Assembly: GCA_024233595.1 (NCBI GenBank)
Contig: JACKPK010000003.1
Coordinates: forward strand, 118,867-182,866
DNA length: 64,000 bases
Origin: Deltaproteobacteria bacterium
GTDB taxonomy: Bacteria > UBA10199 > JADGCS01
Direction: 5' to 3'
Shown piece after piece: positions 1 through 8,599 of this stretch. How positions within the stretch are numbered: the stretch's first letter is position 1; the number at the start of each line of letters is the position of its first letter. Under the pieces are notes generated by a model. That model did no database searches and had not been told where the DNA came from. It was given only the letters and a program-made list of their open reading frames with translations. The translations under genes and the position numbers were made by a program.

Positions 1-444
1 TCTTCAGAGCAGTCGTTTTTGCAACCGGACTCGGCTGCCGATTTGTCTCCTGAAGTCTTAAACGAGCTGCAGGAAATGCCTCAAATGCAAAGCTTTCCAC
101 TTTTTGTGGAATTGAATCACGCGAATAATAAAAATATGGGCCGTCTCTTTTTGTTGCCAGGCCATTATTTTTTAAGAGACGAGTATCTGAATCGCATGCC
201 TTCTAATGCTATTTTTATTAGCAATCTATCAGAGTATGTCACGTCAGGGCAGGCTCTTATTGGTATTCGTTCGCGCGGAAAAAGTTCTCGTCCTCTTATG
301 CCTCTTTCCGATCAGGCGCGCGATCAGATCAAATGGTTCTTTTTAGGAGCTGTCCCTGTCATGGTGTTGTTAATGGCGGTGTTGATTAATTTTGGATTTA
401 ATGTGCGACGCCGCGCCAGAATCAGGCAATTGCAAGCGGCTTAA
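1..444 (+). CDS. GldG-like ABC transporter accessory protein, C-terminal fragment
   Basis: The frame is open from base 1, so the true start lies outside the window and only about 147 codons are visible. The C-terminus has one hydrophobic segment (about residues 116-135 of the visible part) followed by an Arg-rich cytoplasmic tail (NVRRRARIR). The preceding segment, with ISNLSEYVTSG and a phrase like LIGIRSRGKSSRPL, matches the usual end of GldG/DUF4350-type subunits of gliding-type ABC transporters, where a periplasmic domain precedes the last membrane helix. The partner ATPase and permease would be upstream. The stop overlaps the convergent coaB stop by four bases (TTAA). The family call rests on the C-terminal pattern only. 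Confidence 0.6.
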   Translation, partial: SSEQSFLQPDSAADLSPEVLNELQEMPQMQSFPLFVELNHANNKNMGRLFLLPGHYFLRDEYLNRMPSNAIFISNLSEYVTSGQALIGIRSRGKSSRPLMPLSDQARDQIKWFFLGAVPVMVLLMAVLINFGFNVRRRARIRQLQAA

Positions 445-1157
445 AGTTGTTCTCTGAGAGCCTTCATGATGGAAACCGGATTAAAATGTCGGAAACTGAA
501 TTTGTTTTTTTCTTCTAAAGGAATGTTAAGAACGGTTTTTAAAATGAGCTCGGCCACTTCTGTTTTTGGTTTTGTGGGGAGTTTGATTTTTTTGCCGTCG
601 TTCGCGATCAGAGTCACTTCGTTGTAGTCGCTACCAAAACCTTTGTTGCGTTTGGATATTTCGTTCAAAACAATCCAGTCTAGGTTCTTTTCTTTTAATT
701 TTTGACGCGCGTAGCTCACCCCGCGGTGGGTTTCTGCAGCAAATCCAACAAGAGTTTGCTGTGGCTTTTTCTTTTTGCCGAGGTCTTTGAGGATATCAGG
801 ATTTTTTGTGAGTTCAATGCTCAAGGAATCGTGGGTTTTTTTTATTTTTTTAGATGATTTGTGTTTCACGCGGTAGTCGGCCACGGCGGCCACTTTAAAA
901 ACAAGGTCGGTTTCTTTAAAGACCTTCATGACCTCTTTGTGCATTTCGCGTGCTGTTTTTACAGGAACAACATGGCAGCCTTTGGGGGCTTGGAGGATTG
1001 TGGGCCCTGTCACAAGAGTCACGTGATGCCGGTGTTTCACGCAGGCCTTGGCGAGCGCGTAGCCCATTTTACCAGTCGAGTGGTTGGACAAAAAACGCAC
1101 AGGATCAATGGGTTCTATGGTTGGGCCAGCGGTGATGAGGATTCGCAGTTTCTTCAT
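441..1157 (-). CDS. coaB: Phosphopantothenate--cysteine ligase (stand-alone CoaB)
   Basis: This enzyme joins cysteine to 4'-phosphopantothenate in coenzyme A synthesis. The protein begins directly with the CoaB fold: ITAGPTIEPIDPVR (residues 8-21), SNHSTGKMG (24-32), then VTGP, KVAAVADYR, LTKNPDIL and LVGFAAET, all hallmarks of the CTP-dependent ligase half of CoaBC. The usual N-terminal flavin-dependent CoaC decarboxylase half is absent: at 238 aa the protein is about half the length of bifunctional CoaBC. The decarboxylase must therefore be encoded elsewhere. The gene is divergent from the PPIase genes and convergent with the GldG-like gene. The later CoA step, coaD, lies 7 kb away. Confidence 0.9.
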   Translation of the reverse strand: MKKLRILITAGPTIEPIDPVRFLSNHSTGKMGYALAKACVKHRHHVTLVTGPTILQAPKGCHVVPVKTAREMHKEVMKVFKETDLVFKVAAVADYRVKHKSSKKIKKTHDSLSIELTKNPDILKDLGKKKKPQQTLVGFAAETHRGVSYARQKLKEKNLDWIVLNEISKRNKGFGSDYNEVTLIANDGKKIKLPTKPKTEVAELILKTVLNIPLEEKNKFSFRHFNPVSIMKALREQL

Positions 1158-1269
1158 GGGGCTTTTTTGCGATGAAATGAAGCATTTGTCACTTTTATTG
1201 TGATTTTTGAGGGCTTTGTTGTGCTGCTTCGCCTTGGCAAATTCAGGAAAAAATCATAAAAGCAAAGGA

Positions 1270-2244
1270 GTGAGAAGTTTAGTCTTAAGCATTTTATTTT
1301 TAGCGATCTTTGCGCAGGTTGCGTGCATGGTTCCCAAAGAGGAATTGCCTTTTTATTCGCGTGAGCTTGTTGAGATTGGTGACCAGGTTATCAAAGAAGA
1401 TGTGCTGCGTTTTCGGTTGCGCTTGGAATTAGATCAATTTCCAAAAGATTATTTTGCCGCCGAAAAATTAAAAGATCCCGAAAGAAAAGAAGAGTATCGT
1501 TTTTTTGTCATGGGGATTTTGGACCGCATGATTAATGATCATCTTATTATCGCTTATGGCGAGAGCAAGGGCATCAAGTTGTCGCGCAAAAAAATGCTAG
1601 AAAGAGTCGAAGCAAAAAAACGTGAATGGAATCCGAAGGCTTTTGAAAATTTTCTCACTGAGAAAAAAATCCCCTACAGTCGTTGGCGTCAAATGATGGA
1701 AGACGAAATTAAAGTGCAACACATCATCGACAGTGAAATATCAGAAAAAATCAAAGTGTCTCTCAATGAGGTGCAGTCTTATTACAATAAGAACCGCCGT
1801 GACTTTGATCGCCCAGAGCGTGTTCGGGTGCGTCAGATTGTGACAGACACATTGGAAAAAGCGCGCGAGGTTTACCGTCGCCTGCAAAAAGGCGAGAATT
1901 TTGCCAAGATTGCCGTGAATCATTCTCTTTCTCCAGATCGAGCAAAAGGTGGCGATTTGGGTTACATTTCACGAGGAAGCTATCCCAAAGAATTTGATGA
2001 GTATTGTTTTAAGCTCAAAAAGGGGGAATTCAGCCCCATTGTAAAAAGTGATTATGGGTTTCATATTTTTAAGGTTTTGGATCGTAAACCTGCTGGACGC
2101 CTGACATTGATGGAAGCAACGCCAAAGATTCAGCAGATTTTATTTGAGCAGAAGCTCAAAGACCAATATGAAGAATGGATTAAAAAAGCTCGGGATGAAA
2201 TCAGCATTACGCTCAATCAAGATGTATTGAAGTCGGTCATTTAG
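1270..2244 (+). CDS. SurA-like peptidyl-prolyl isomerase, probable lipoprotein
   Basis: Probable periplasmic foldase with an N-terminal chaperone-like helical region and one parvulin (PPIC) domain. The parvulin core is visible at roughly residues 178-275 of this start choice: VRVRQIV, GENFAKIAVNHSLSPD, GGDLGYISRG and SDYGFHIFKVLD. The start is uncertain. The GTG at 1270 gives a hydrophobic leader (SLVLSILFLAIFAQVAC) whose Cys suggests lipid attachment, but the AAAGGAG-like sequence sits almost on that codon. TTG codons further upstream in the same frame are alternatives. It lies directly before a second SurA-like gene and pdxA, probably one operon. Residue K/E content is high and the protein looks soluble after the leader. 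Confidence 0.8.
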   Translation: MRSLVLSILFLAIFAQVACMVPKEELPFYSRELVEIGDQVIKEDVLRFRLRLELDQFPKDYFAAEKLKDPERKEEYRFFVMGILDRMINDHLIIAYGESKGIKLSRKKMLERVEAKKREWNPKAFENFLTEKKIPYSRWRQMMEDEIKVQHIIDSEISEKIKVSLNEVQSYYNKNRRDFDRPERVRVRQIVTDTLEKAREVYRRLQKGENFAKIAVNHSLSPDRAKGGDLGYISRGSYPKEFDEYCFKLKKGEFSPIVKSDYGFHIFKVLDRKPAGRLTLMEATPKIQQILFEQKLKDQYEEWIKKARDEISITLNQDVLKSVI

Positions 2245-2279
2245 TTATGTGCTGGAGCCCAAACAAAGGTTTTGTTGTT

Positions 2280-3239
2280 ATGAACAAATTGATTTACCAG
2301 ATCATCATTTTGCTTTTGTTGACTGTTTCTACGCAAGCGCGTGCTGAAACTGTTGATGGCATTGTTGCCAAAGTTGGGTCCAGTGTGATCACAAAAAGCG
2401 ATGTGGCTTCTGCGGTGGTAGCTCAGCGTGTTTTTTTAGAATTAAAATTTGGAAGCAAACAAGGCTTAAAAGAATTCCAAAAATTTAAGAATAATATTTT
2501 AGACGAATTGATTCTGAACGAAATCTTAAAAGACGAAGTCAAACGCATTGGCATTAAGGTCACGTCTAAGCAGATCAATCAAGAATACCGCACGCGTTTG
2601 GAGCGTTCAGGCTTGTCAGAACCGGATTTTATTAAAAAACTTAGCAGAGAACGTGTGTCTTTGAATCATCTCAAAGACCTCATTAAAATCGACCTTGAAA
2701 AACAAGAATTGATTTCCCAAAAGGTTGTCCCACGTATTTCCATTTCCGATTACGATTTGCAAAAGGAATACCAAAAGAATCTCGATAAATTTAAGGTGTT
2801 CACTAAAATCAGATTCATTGAGGTGTTTTTAACGCAAGAAAAGTTTTCGTCTGAAACCGAAATGACTCGCATTGCCAAGATGATTCAACGTCGCATGCAA
2901 ACCAATCAAACTGTGAGCAGCATGGTCAAAAAATACTCTTCGGGAGCATTTGCTAAAAATGGGGGCGACTCTGGTTTGGTCAAAAGCGATGCGTTACGCG
3001 GCGAAATCCAAAACATTCTGAGCTCTTTAGATAAAGGGGAAACTTCTGATTTAATCCCCATTGAAAACGGGGTCTTTGTCTTCAAGTTGTTGTCTAAAGC
3101 GGATCCAGAGCCTTTGCCTTTTAATAAAGTGATGCCACAGCTCAGAATGAGCTTTGGTCAAAAGGTTGTGAACAAAGAGCTTAGAAATTACCTGATGGCT
3201 GTTAAAGACAGAACCTATGTTGAGATTGTAAGGCCATGA
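2280..3239 (+). CDS. surA: SurA-type periplasmic chaperone / peptidyl-prolyl isomerase
   Basis: Outer-membrane-protein chaperone family. The ATG at 2280 is preferred over one at 2247 because it opens a classical signal peptide (MNKLIYQIIILLLL, cleavage near QARA/ET). Mature residues ETVDGIVAKVGSSVITKSDV are the typical SurA N-domain opening; helices with FKNNILDELILNEIL follow. A single divergent parvulin-like domain follows from about residue 165 (FTKIRFIEVFLTQEKF, SSMVKKYSSGAFAKNGGDSG). The stop overlaps the pdxA start (ATGA), so the two are translationally coupled. A surA-pdxA pairing is also known in enterobacteria, which supports the assignment. Here surA is preceded by a second SurA-like gene. 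Confidence 0.85.
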   Translation: MNKLIYQIIILLLLTVSTQARAETVDGIVAKVGSSVITKSDVASAVVAQRVFLELKFGSKQGLKEFQKFKNNILDELILNEILKDEVKRIGIKVTSKQINQEYRTRLERSGLSEPDFIKKLSRERVSLNHLKDLIKIDLEKQELISQKVVPRISISDYDLQKEYQKNLDKFKVFTKIRFIEVFLTQEKFSSETEMTRIAKMIQRRMQTNQTVSSMVKKYSSGAFAKNGGDSGLVKSDALRGEIQNILSSLDKGETSDLIPIENGVFVFKLLSKADPEPLPFNKVMPQLRMSFGQKVVNKELRNYLMAVKDRTYVEIVRP

Positions 3240-4183
3240 AAACAATCGTGATCACGATGGGCGATCCTGAAGGAATCGGTCCAGAGCTCATCGTAAAATC
3301 ATTCAAACGAATTTCTCCCTCTTCTGATTTTACCTACAAGCTGTTTGTGGAGCGAGATGCCTTAGAAAACCAGGGCGCGGCTGAACTTTATAATCGCGCT
3401 GATCTTCATTTTTCGTTTTTAAACGAAGACTTTAAAACCGAACTTGCTATTGATGACGAATGTTCGCAAACTCGTTCTGGCGCAAAGGCTTATGCTTGTT
3501 TGAGCGCGGCTATCGATTTTATAAAAGCAAATCCTGGGTGTGGTTTGGTGACGGCGCCAGTTTCTAAAGATCGTTTGAAAAAAGCGGGTTTTGCTTTTTC
3601 GGGGCACACCGATTTTTTAGCGCATGCATTTAACGCGTCCGATCACGCGATGATGCTCTTTCACGAAAAGTTAAAAGTTGTTTTGGTGACAACTCACGTT
3701 CCGTACAAAGATGTGCCTGAAAAAATAAACCAAGAAGAGATTGTTAAGAAAATTGCGATGACAGTCAGTTCTTTGCAAAATTGGTTTAAAATCAAACACC
3801 CAAAGATTGCTGTGTGCGGCCTGAATCCGCATGCGGGGGAACATGGCTTGTTGGGCGATGAAGAAATCAACATCATCACTCCGGCAATTGACCAGGCGGG
3901 CACTAAAATCAAAAATGCCAGCATACAAGGTCCTTTTGCGGCTGACACGGTGTTCATGCGCGCTATCAAAGGGGATTTTGACGCGGTGGTTTGCATGTAT
4001 CATGACCAGGGCTTGGTTGCGGTGAAAACCACTGGTTTTGATGAGGGTGTGAATTTGACATTAGGGCTGCCCTTTGTGAGGACATCACCGGATCACGGTA
4101 CTGCTTTTGACATTGCGGGCAAAGACTTGGCAAACCCAGAGAGTTTTTTACAGGCCATTCAATGGGCCAAAAAATTAGATTAG
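3236..4183 (+). CDS. pdxA: 4-hydroxythreonine-4-phosphate dehydrogenase
   Basis: Catalyses NAD-dependent oxidation of 4-phosphohydroxy-threonine in the DXP-independent branch point of pyridoxal phosphate synthesis. Recognisable blocks are TMGDPEGIGPEL (residues 7-18), VTAPVSKD, GHTDFLAHAF, TTHVPYKDV, CGLNPHAGEHG, MYHDQGL and RTSPDHGTAFDIAG. The His residues in GHTDF, PHAGEHG and YHDQG correspond to the metal and substrate ligands of the family. The length of 315 aa is normal. The start overlaps the surA stop, and 22 bases of its 3' end overlap a longer frame of the next gene, whose real start is downstream of the pdxA stop. Confidence 0.95.
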   Translation: MKTIVITMGDPEGIGPELIVKSFKRISPSSDFTYKLFVERDALENQGAAELYNRADLHFSFLNEDFKTELAIDDECSQTRSGAKAYACLSAAIDFIKANPGCGLVTAPVSKDRLKKAGFAFSGHTDFLAHAFNASDHAMMLFHEKLKVVLVTTHVPYKDVPEKINQEEIVKKIAMTVSSLQNWFKIKHPKIAVCGLNPHAGEHGLLGDEEINIITPAIDQAGTKIKNASIQGPFAADTVFMRAIKGDFDAVVCMYHDQGLVAVKTTGFDEGVNLTLGLPFVRTSPDHGTAFDIAGKDLANPESFLQAIQWAKKLD

Positions 4184-4191
4184 AGGAAAAT

Positions 4192-5604
4192 ATGGCAGAA
4201 ATTAAATTTGGAACAGATGGCTGGAGAGCTATCATTGGTGAAGACTTTATTCCTGAAAACATCTCGCGCGTGATTCAAGCGTTTTGCGATGTGAAAAAAC
4301 AAGAGAGCAATAAATTAATTTTTGTTGGTTATGATCGCCGCTTGCGCTCACAACAGAGTGCGCGTTTGGTGGCTGAAATTCTTGGTGCCAATGGGTTTGA
4401 GGTTCGTCTCACAACAGATTTTTGCCCCACTCCTTGTGTGTCTTGGTTGGTCAAAACCAATCAAGCTTTAGCGGGGGTGATGATCACAGCATCTCACAAC
4501 CCTTCCAATTGGAATGGGATTAAATTTAAAGAATCAAATGGTGGGGCGGCTTCTCCTGAATACACGGGTGAAATCGAAGAGCAGATCAAAAAAAATGATG
4601 CCTCTGAACGAGATATTGTTTGGAAAGATTTACAAGAGTTGGGTGAAAGTGGTGTTGTGAAGTCTTTTGATCCAAAAGAAGAGTACGTGCATCATTTAAG
4701 AAATTTTGTTGATGTTGATGCCATTCGCGAAGCAAAATTCAAGATCGCGGTAGACCCTTTGTTTGGTGCAGGCACAGGGTTTGTGAAAGAGGTTTTGGAG
4801 CAAGATGTTTTTCAGATTCACGATCTTGCAGACACTGATTTTGGTGGACTGAACCCAGAACCAATCGAAAAAAATCTAAGCGCTTTAAAAGAAACCATTG
4901 TGAAAAATAAATTGGATGTTGGTTTGGCTACAGATGGCGACGCTGACCGCATTGGCGCTATGGATCAAGATGGACGCTTCATTAATTCACATCAGATTTT
5001 TTCGCTCTTGTTACGTCATAATCTTTCTTACCGAAAATTATCGGGAGTGATTGTTAAAAGTTTTTCGACCACTAAATTAATTGATCGTATTTGCGAAAAG
5101 CATGGCCTGAAAATGATTGAAACACCAATTGGCTTTAAGCACATTAGTCAGGAGCTCAAAAAGCATGATGCTTTGATGGGTGGAGAAGAGTCAGGCGGCA
5201 TTAGTTTGCGCGATCATGTGCACGAACGTGATGGTGTTTTGAATGGTTTGTTGTTGTTAGAGATGATGGCTGTGAACAAAAAATCTATGCAAGAGCTATT
5301 GCAAGACATGGAAGCCGAGTATGGGCCGTATCGTTTTTATCGCGACGATTATCATTTAACCGATGCAAAAGTCACTGAAGTCAAAGCGCGCTTGGAAAAA
5401 CAAGACGTCAAAGAGGCTGCGGGCTTGCGTTTGGATCATTACGAGACCACCGATGGTACTAAATTAATTTTTGAAGACCAAAGCTGGTTGCTCATTCGTG
5501 CATCGGGAACAGAACCTTTGCTGCGTGTTTACGCCGAATCATCTAGCGATGAAAAAGTGCGTGCCTTGCTAGATTTTGCCAAAAGTGAATTCAAACTCGC
5601 CTGA
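4192..5604 (+). CDS. Phosphoglucomutase/phosphomannomutase family protein
   Basis: Alpha-D-phosphohexomutase that moves phosphate between C1 and C6 of a sugar. The ATG at 4192 has a GAGGAA ribosome site; an in-frame ATG 30 bases upstream lies inside pdxA and is less likely. All four family loops are present: the phosphoserine loop TASHNP with Ser101, the metal loop DGDADR at 248-253, the sugar loop GGEESGG, and the phosphate loop RASGTEPLLRVY near the C-terminus. The length of 470 aa fits PgcA/ManB-like enzymes. Substrate preference (glucose, mannose or glucosamine) cannot be read from sequence alone. It ends 24 bp before a bidirectional terminator. Confidence 0.9.
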   Translation: MAEIKFGTDGWRAIIGEDFIPENISRVIQAFCDVKKQESNKLIFVGYDRRLRSQQSARLVAEILGANGFEVRLTTDFCPTPCVSWLVKTNQALAGVMITASHNPSNWNGIKFKESNGGAASPEYTGEIEEQIKKNDASERDIVWKDLQELGESGVVKSFDPKEEYVHHLRNFVDVDAIREAKFKIAVDPLFGAGTGFVKEVLEQDVFQIHDLADTDFGGLNPEPIEKNLSALKETIVKNKLDVGLATDGDADRIGAMDQDGRFINSHQIFSLLLRHNLSYRKLSGVIVKSFSTTKLIDRICEKHGLKMIETPIGFKHISQELKKHDALMGGEESGGISLRDHVHERDGVLNGLLLLEMMAVNKKSMQELLQDMEAEYGPYRFYRDDYHLTDAKVTEVKARLEKQDVKEAAGLRLDHYETTDGTKLIFEDQSWLLIRASGTEPLLRVYAESSSDEKVRALLDFAKSEFKLA

Positions 5605-5627
5605 TCAGGTGAGCGCGAAGCAAAAAA

Positions 5628-5656
5628 AAAAAGTACGTACTGAGTACGTACTTTTT
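5628..5656. terminator. Bidirectional rho-independent terminator
   Basis: A near-perfect inverted repeat, AAAAAGTACGTAC / GTACGTACTTTTT with a TGA loop, sits between the convergent mutase and fbaB genes. It has A-tracts on the left and T-tracts on the right, so it can end transcription from both sides. The stem core is alternating GTAC and is only moderately GC-rich. Confidence 0.8.
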
Positions 5657-5691
5657 GAAATTCATGAGACTTTCTTTTTTAAAATTGGGCT

Positions 5692-6744
5692 TTAGGCCAC
5701 GGTGACGTTTTTGTTCAGGTAAACGTCTTGAATGGCGTTGAGGATTTCGACGCCTTCTTTAATGGGGCGTTGAAACGCTTTGCGTCCTGAAATCAATCCT
5801 GTGCCGCCAGCGCGTTTATTGATGACGGCTGTGCGGACAGCTTCGGCCAAATCGGTTTTACCAGAAGAAGCGCCACCGGAGTTGATCAAGCCAGCGCGGC
5901 CAGAAAAGCAGTTGAGCACTTGGTAGCGGCAAAGATCGATCGGGTGGTCTGTTGCCAGATCGCTGTACATTTTGGGGTGAGACTTGCCAAACTTAACAGC
6001 AGGAAAGCCGCCGTTGTTTTCGGGTAATTTTTGTTTGATGATATCGGCTTGGATGGTGGCGCCAATGTGGTTTGCTTGTGCTGTGGTGTCAGCAGCAACA
6101 TGGTAATCTTTGTCTTTATTAAAATCAGAGTTACGCAAGTAGCACCACAAAACCGTACCCATGCCAAGTTCATGAGCCATTTGAAAGGCTTCGGCAATTT
6201 CAACAATTTGTCGTTTAGAATTATCAGAACCAAAGTAAATGGTGGCGCCAACAGCAGTGGCACCTAAGTTCCATGCTTCTTCAATGGTGCCAAACATGAT
6301 TTGGTCGTATTCATTGGGATAAGTTAAAAGCTCGTTGTGGTTGATCTTAACAATGAAGGGAATTTTGTGGGCGTATTTGCGAGCAACGGCACCCAAAGCC
6401 CCAAATGTTGTCGCGACTGCATTGCAGCCACCTTCAATGGCTAGACGCAAAATGTTTTCGGGATCAAAGTAAAGAGGGTTTGGAGCAAAGGAGGCGCCGG
6501 CAGTGTGCTCAATGCCTTGGTCGACTGGTAAGATCGAAACATAACCAGTGCCAGCAAGACGGCCTGTGTTGAAGATCTGGTTGAGTGATCTTAGCACCTG
6601 TGGATTGCGATCGGTTTGAGCAAAAACCCGGTCGACAAAGTCAGGTCCAGGGATTTGAAGAAGATCGCTTGATACGATGGCTTTGTGTTCCAATAAATTG
6701 GAGGCATCGTCTCCTAATAATTCTACAATTTTGTCTGTGCTCAT
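5692..6744 (-). CDS. fbaB: Fructose-bisphosphate aldolase class I (DhnA/FbaB type)
   Basis: Schiff-base aldolase of glycolysis and gluconeogenesis, of the archaeal/DhnA type found in many bacteria. Visible blocks are LPVDQGIEHTAG (residues 72-83), EGGCNAVATTFGALG, PFIVKINHNELL (129-140) and ADIIKQKLP (233-241). Lys237 in this last block fits the Schiff-base lysine position of E. coli FbaB. The C-terminal phosphate loop contains NSGGASSGKTD and GGTGLISGRKAFQRP. The length of 350 aa is normal. A good ribosome site (AGGGGAG) precedes the ATG. It is transcribed toward the shared terminator at 5.64 kb and lies downstream of the aminotransferase on the same strand, with a 150-bp gap that could hold its own promoter. 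Confidence 0.93.
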   Translation of the reverse strand: MSTDKIVELLGDDASNLLEHKAIVSSDLLQIPGPDFVDRVFAQTDRNPQVLRSLNQIFNTGRLAGTGYVSILPVDQGIEHTAGASFAPNPLYFDPENILRLAIEGGCNAVATTFGALGAVARKYAHKIPFIVKINHNELLTYPNEYDQIMFGTIEEAWNLGATAVGATIYFGSDNSKRQIVEIAEAFQMAHELGMGTVLWCYLRNSDFNKDKDYHVAADTTAQANHIGATIQADIIKQKLPENNGGFPAVKFGKSHPKMYSDLATDHPIDLCRYQVLNCFSGRAGLINSGGASSGKTDLAEAVRTAVINKRAGGTGLISGRKAFQRPIKEGVEILNAIQDVYLNKNVTVA

Positions 6745-6894
6745 TGAGTCTCCCCTATTTGCAAATTTGGGCCAAGTGGCCGGTGTTAAAAAATTTTAAA
6801 TCCCTCAAAGCGGGCTATTTGCTAGGCGTTTAGGTCGCCTGATGCAAAAGTGCAATCCAAATTCTAGCCGATGGCACCGCGCTTTATTTGGAAT

Positions 6895-8097
6895 TTAACT
6901 CAGCTGCTTCACCGCATTGGCAATGCGCTTTAAGCCTTCTGTAATGGTGGCTTCATCAGTGGCATAGCTCATGCGTAAATACCCTTCTGCGCCAAAGGCA
7001 CTGCCGTGCACAACAGCCACGCCGTGGTCTTCCAAAAGATGGAAACAAAAATCTTCGGATGAATTAATGGTCTTGCCCTGTTTTGTTGTCTTGCCAAAAA
7101 CTTCAGAAACGTTTGGGAAAACATAGAAGGCGCCCTGCGGTGTTTTGCAATTGATGCCAGGGATATTGTTTAGACCATTGACGATCAGCTTGCGTCGTTT
7201 TTGAAAAGCTGCGCGCATTTGCAATACAGCATCTTGTGGTCCTGCAAAGGCTTCGACACAAGCGGCTTGTGTGATGGAACAAACATTGGATGTGCTTTGC
7301 GCTTGCAGTTTATTCATTGCTTTGATGATTTCTTGTGGCCCAGCAGTGAAGCCCATGCGCCAACCTGTCATCGAATAGCATTTTGATGCGCCGTTTGAAA
7401 TCAGAGTGATGTCTTTGAATTCAGGTGAGAAGCTGGCAATGCTGACGTGTTTAAAATCGTCGTAAACGATGTGTTCGTAAATTTCATCTGATACAATCAA
7501 AACATTCTTTTTTAAACAGACCTCTGCTAAACTTTGTAATTCGTTTTTGTTGTAAGCCACTCCCGTGGGATTGCTGGGGCTGTTGATGATGACGAATTTT
7601 GTTTTTGCGGTGATGGCATTTTCTAGTTGTTGTGCGTTGATTTTAAAATCGTCTTGGTCACTTGTGGGGATGATCACCGGTGTTGCACCCATGACGCGTA
7701 CTTGTTCAGGGTAGCTCACCCAATAGGGGGCTGGGATGATGACTTCGTCGCCTTCTTCCAAGAGAGCCATGGCGATGTTGAAAAGCCCGTGTTTGCCACC
7801 GTTTGAAACAAGGATTTCATCGCGTGTGTATTCAACGTGATTGTCGCGTTTGAGTTTTGCGATGATGGCGTCTTTAAGCTCGTTGGTTCCTGGCACAGGT
7901 GTGTATTTTGTGACGCCATTGTTAATGGCTTTGATCGCAGCGTCTTTGATATTTTGCGGGGTGTCAAAATCAGGTTCGCCAGCGCCGAAGCTAACGACAT
8001 CGTGACCATCAGCTTTGAGTTGTTTTGCTTTGGCTGTTAAGGAAAGTGTTGGCGAAGGGTGAATGCTTTGCATGCGCTGAGCAAGTTTGTATTTCAT
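6895..8097 (-). CDS. aspC: Aspartate-type aminotransferase, class I
   Basis: PLP-dependent transaminase of the AspB/AatA (I-gamma) group. Diagnostic motifs are SFGAGEPDFDTP (36-47), NSPSNPTG with Asn176, VSDEIYEH with Asp204 (PLP nitrogen contact) and SNGASKCYSMTGWRMGF with the PLP-binding Lys239. The C-terminal Arg that binds the carboxylate is in GYLRMSYA. The length of 400 aa is normal for the family. It is followed on the same strand by fbaB and preceded by coaD with a 10-bp gap, so it may share a transcript with rsmD-coaD. Specificity for aspartate rather than other amino acids or prephenate is inferred from subfamily resemblance. Confidence 0.88.
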   Translation of the reverse strand: MKYKLAQRMQSIHPSPTLSLTAKAKQLKADGHDVVSFGAGEPDFDTPQNIKDAAIKAINNGVTKYTPVPGTNELKDAIIAKLKRDNHVEYTRDEILVSNGGKHGLFNIAMALLEEGDEVIIPAPYWVSYPEQVRVMGATPVIIPTSDQDDFKINAQQLENAITAKTKFVIINSPSNPTGVAYNKNELQSLAEVCLKKNVLIVSDEIYEHIVYDDFKHVSIASFSPEFKDITLISNGASKCYSMTGWRMGFTAGPQEIIKAMNKLQAQSTSNVCSITQAACVEAFAGPQDAVLQMRAAFQKRRKLIVNGLNNIPGINCKTPQGAFYVFPNVSEVFGKTTKQGKTINSSEDFCFHLLEDHGVAVVHGSAFGAEGYLRMSYATDEATITEGLKRIANAVKQLS

Positions 8098-8107
8098 TTG
8101 ATCCCTA

Positions 8108-8599
8108 TTAATTTTTGAATTTTTTCTTCATGGCGTCTTCGACCACGGGGTGAATCATGTCTTTGCCAGTGCCACCCAGTTTGACCACCTGCTTTATAAT
8201 AGAGGAGCTGATGTGACTCAAGTGGCCTTCGGTCATCAAAAAGACGGTTTCGATTTTGGGGTTGAGCATGCGGTTGGCGAGCGACATTTGTAATTCGTAT
8301 TCGTAATCGCCAACGGTGCGGATGCCGCGCACCAAGTGAGTGATGCCGCGTTGCTCGGCATAGTCGACAAGCAAACCTTCAAACACGACAATTTCGATGC
8401 GCTTGTCGTGATTCAAGATGTTTTCCAAAAGGTCTTTGCGCTCTTCAAAACTGAACAGAGGTTTTTTTGATTCGTTTTTGGCGATCGCGATCACCAATTT
8501 GTCAAAAATTTTGAGCGCTCTTTCGATGATGTTGATGTGACCGTGGGTCGGTGGATCAAAAGACCCGGCGCAAATGGCTGTGCTTGTTTGCTGGCTCAT
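8108..8599 (-). CDS. coaD: Phosphopantetheine adenylyltransferase
   Basis: Makes dephospho-CoA from 4'-phosphopantetheine and ATP, the penultimate CoA step. The nucleotidyltransferase signature THGH is at residues 18-21 within AGSFDPPTHGH. VRGIRTVGDYEYELQMSLANRML and the C-terminal HISSSIIKQVVKLGG block are typical of CoaD. The length of 163 aa is standard. The start ATG overlaps the rsmD stop (ATGA), reproducing the widespread rsmD-coaD pair. Confidence 0.95.
   Translation of the reverse strand: MSQQTSTAICAGSFDPPTHGHINIIERALKIFDKLVIAIAKNESKKPLFSFEERKDLLENILNHDKRIEIVVFEGLLVDYAEQRGITHLVRGIRTVGDYEYELQMSLANRMLNPKIETVFLMTEGHLSHISSSIIKQVVKLGGTGKDMIHPVVEDAMKKKFKN

Noticed and set aside
861..1175. 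Plus-strand open frames across coaB
   Set aside because: They are shadows of the coaB coding frame, with no family resemblance and no ribosome site.
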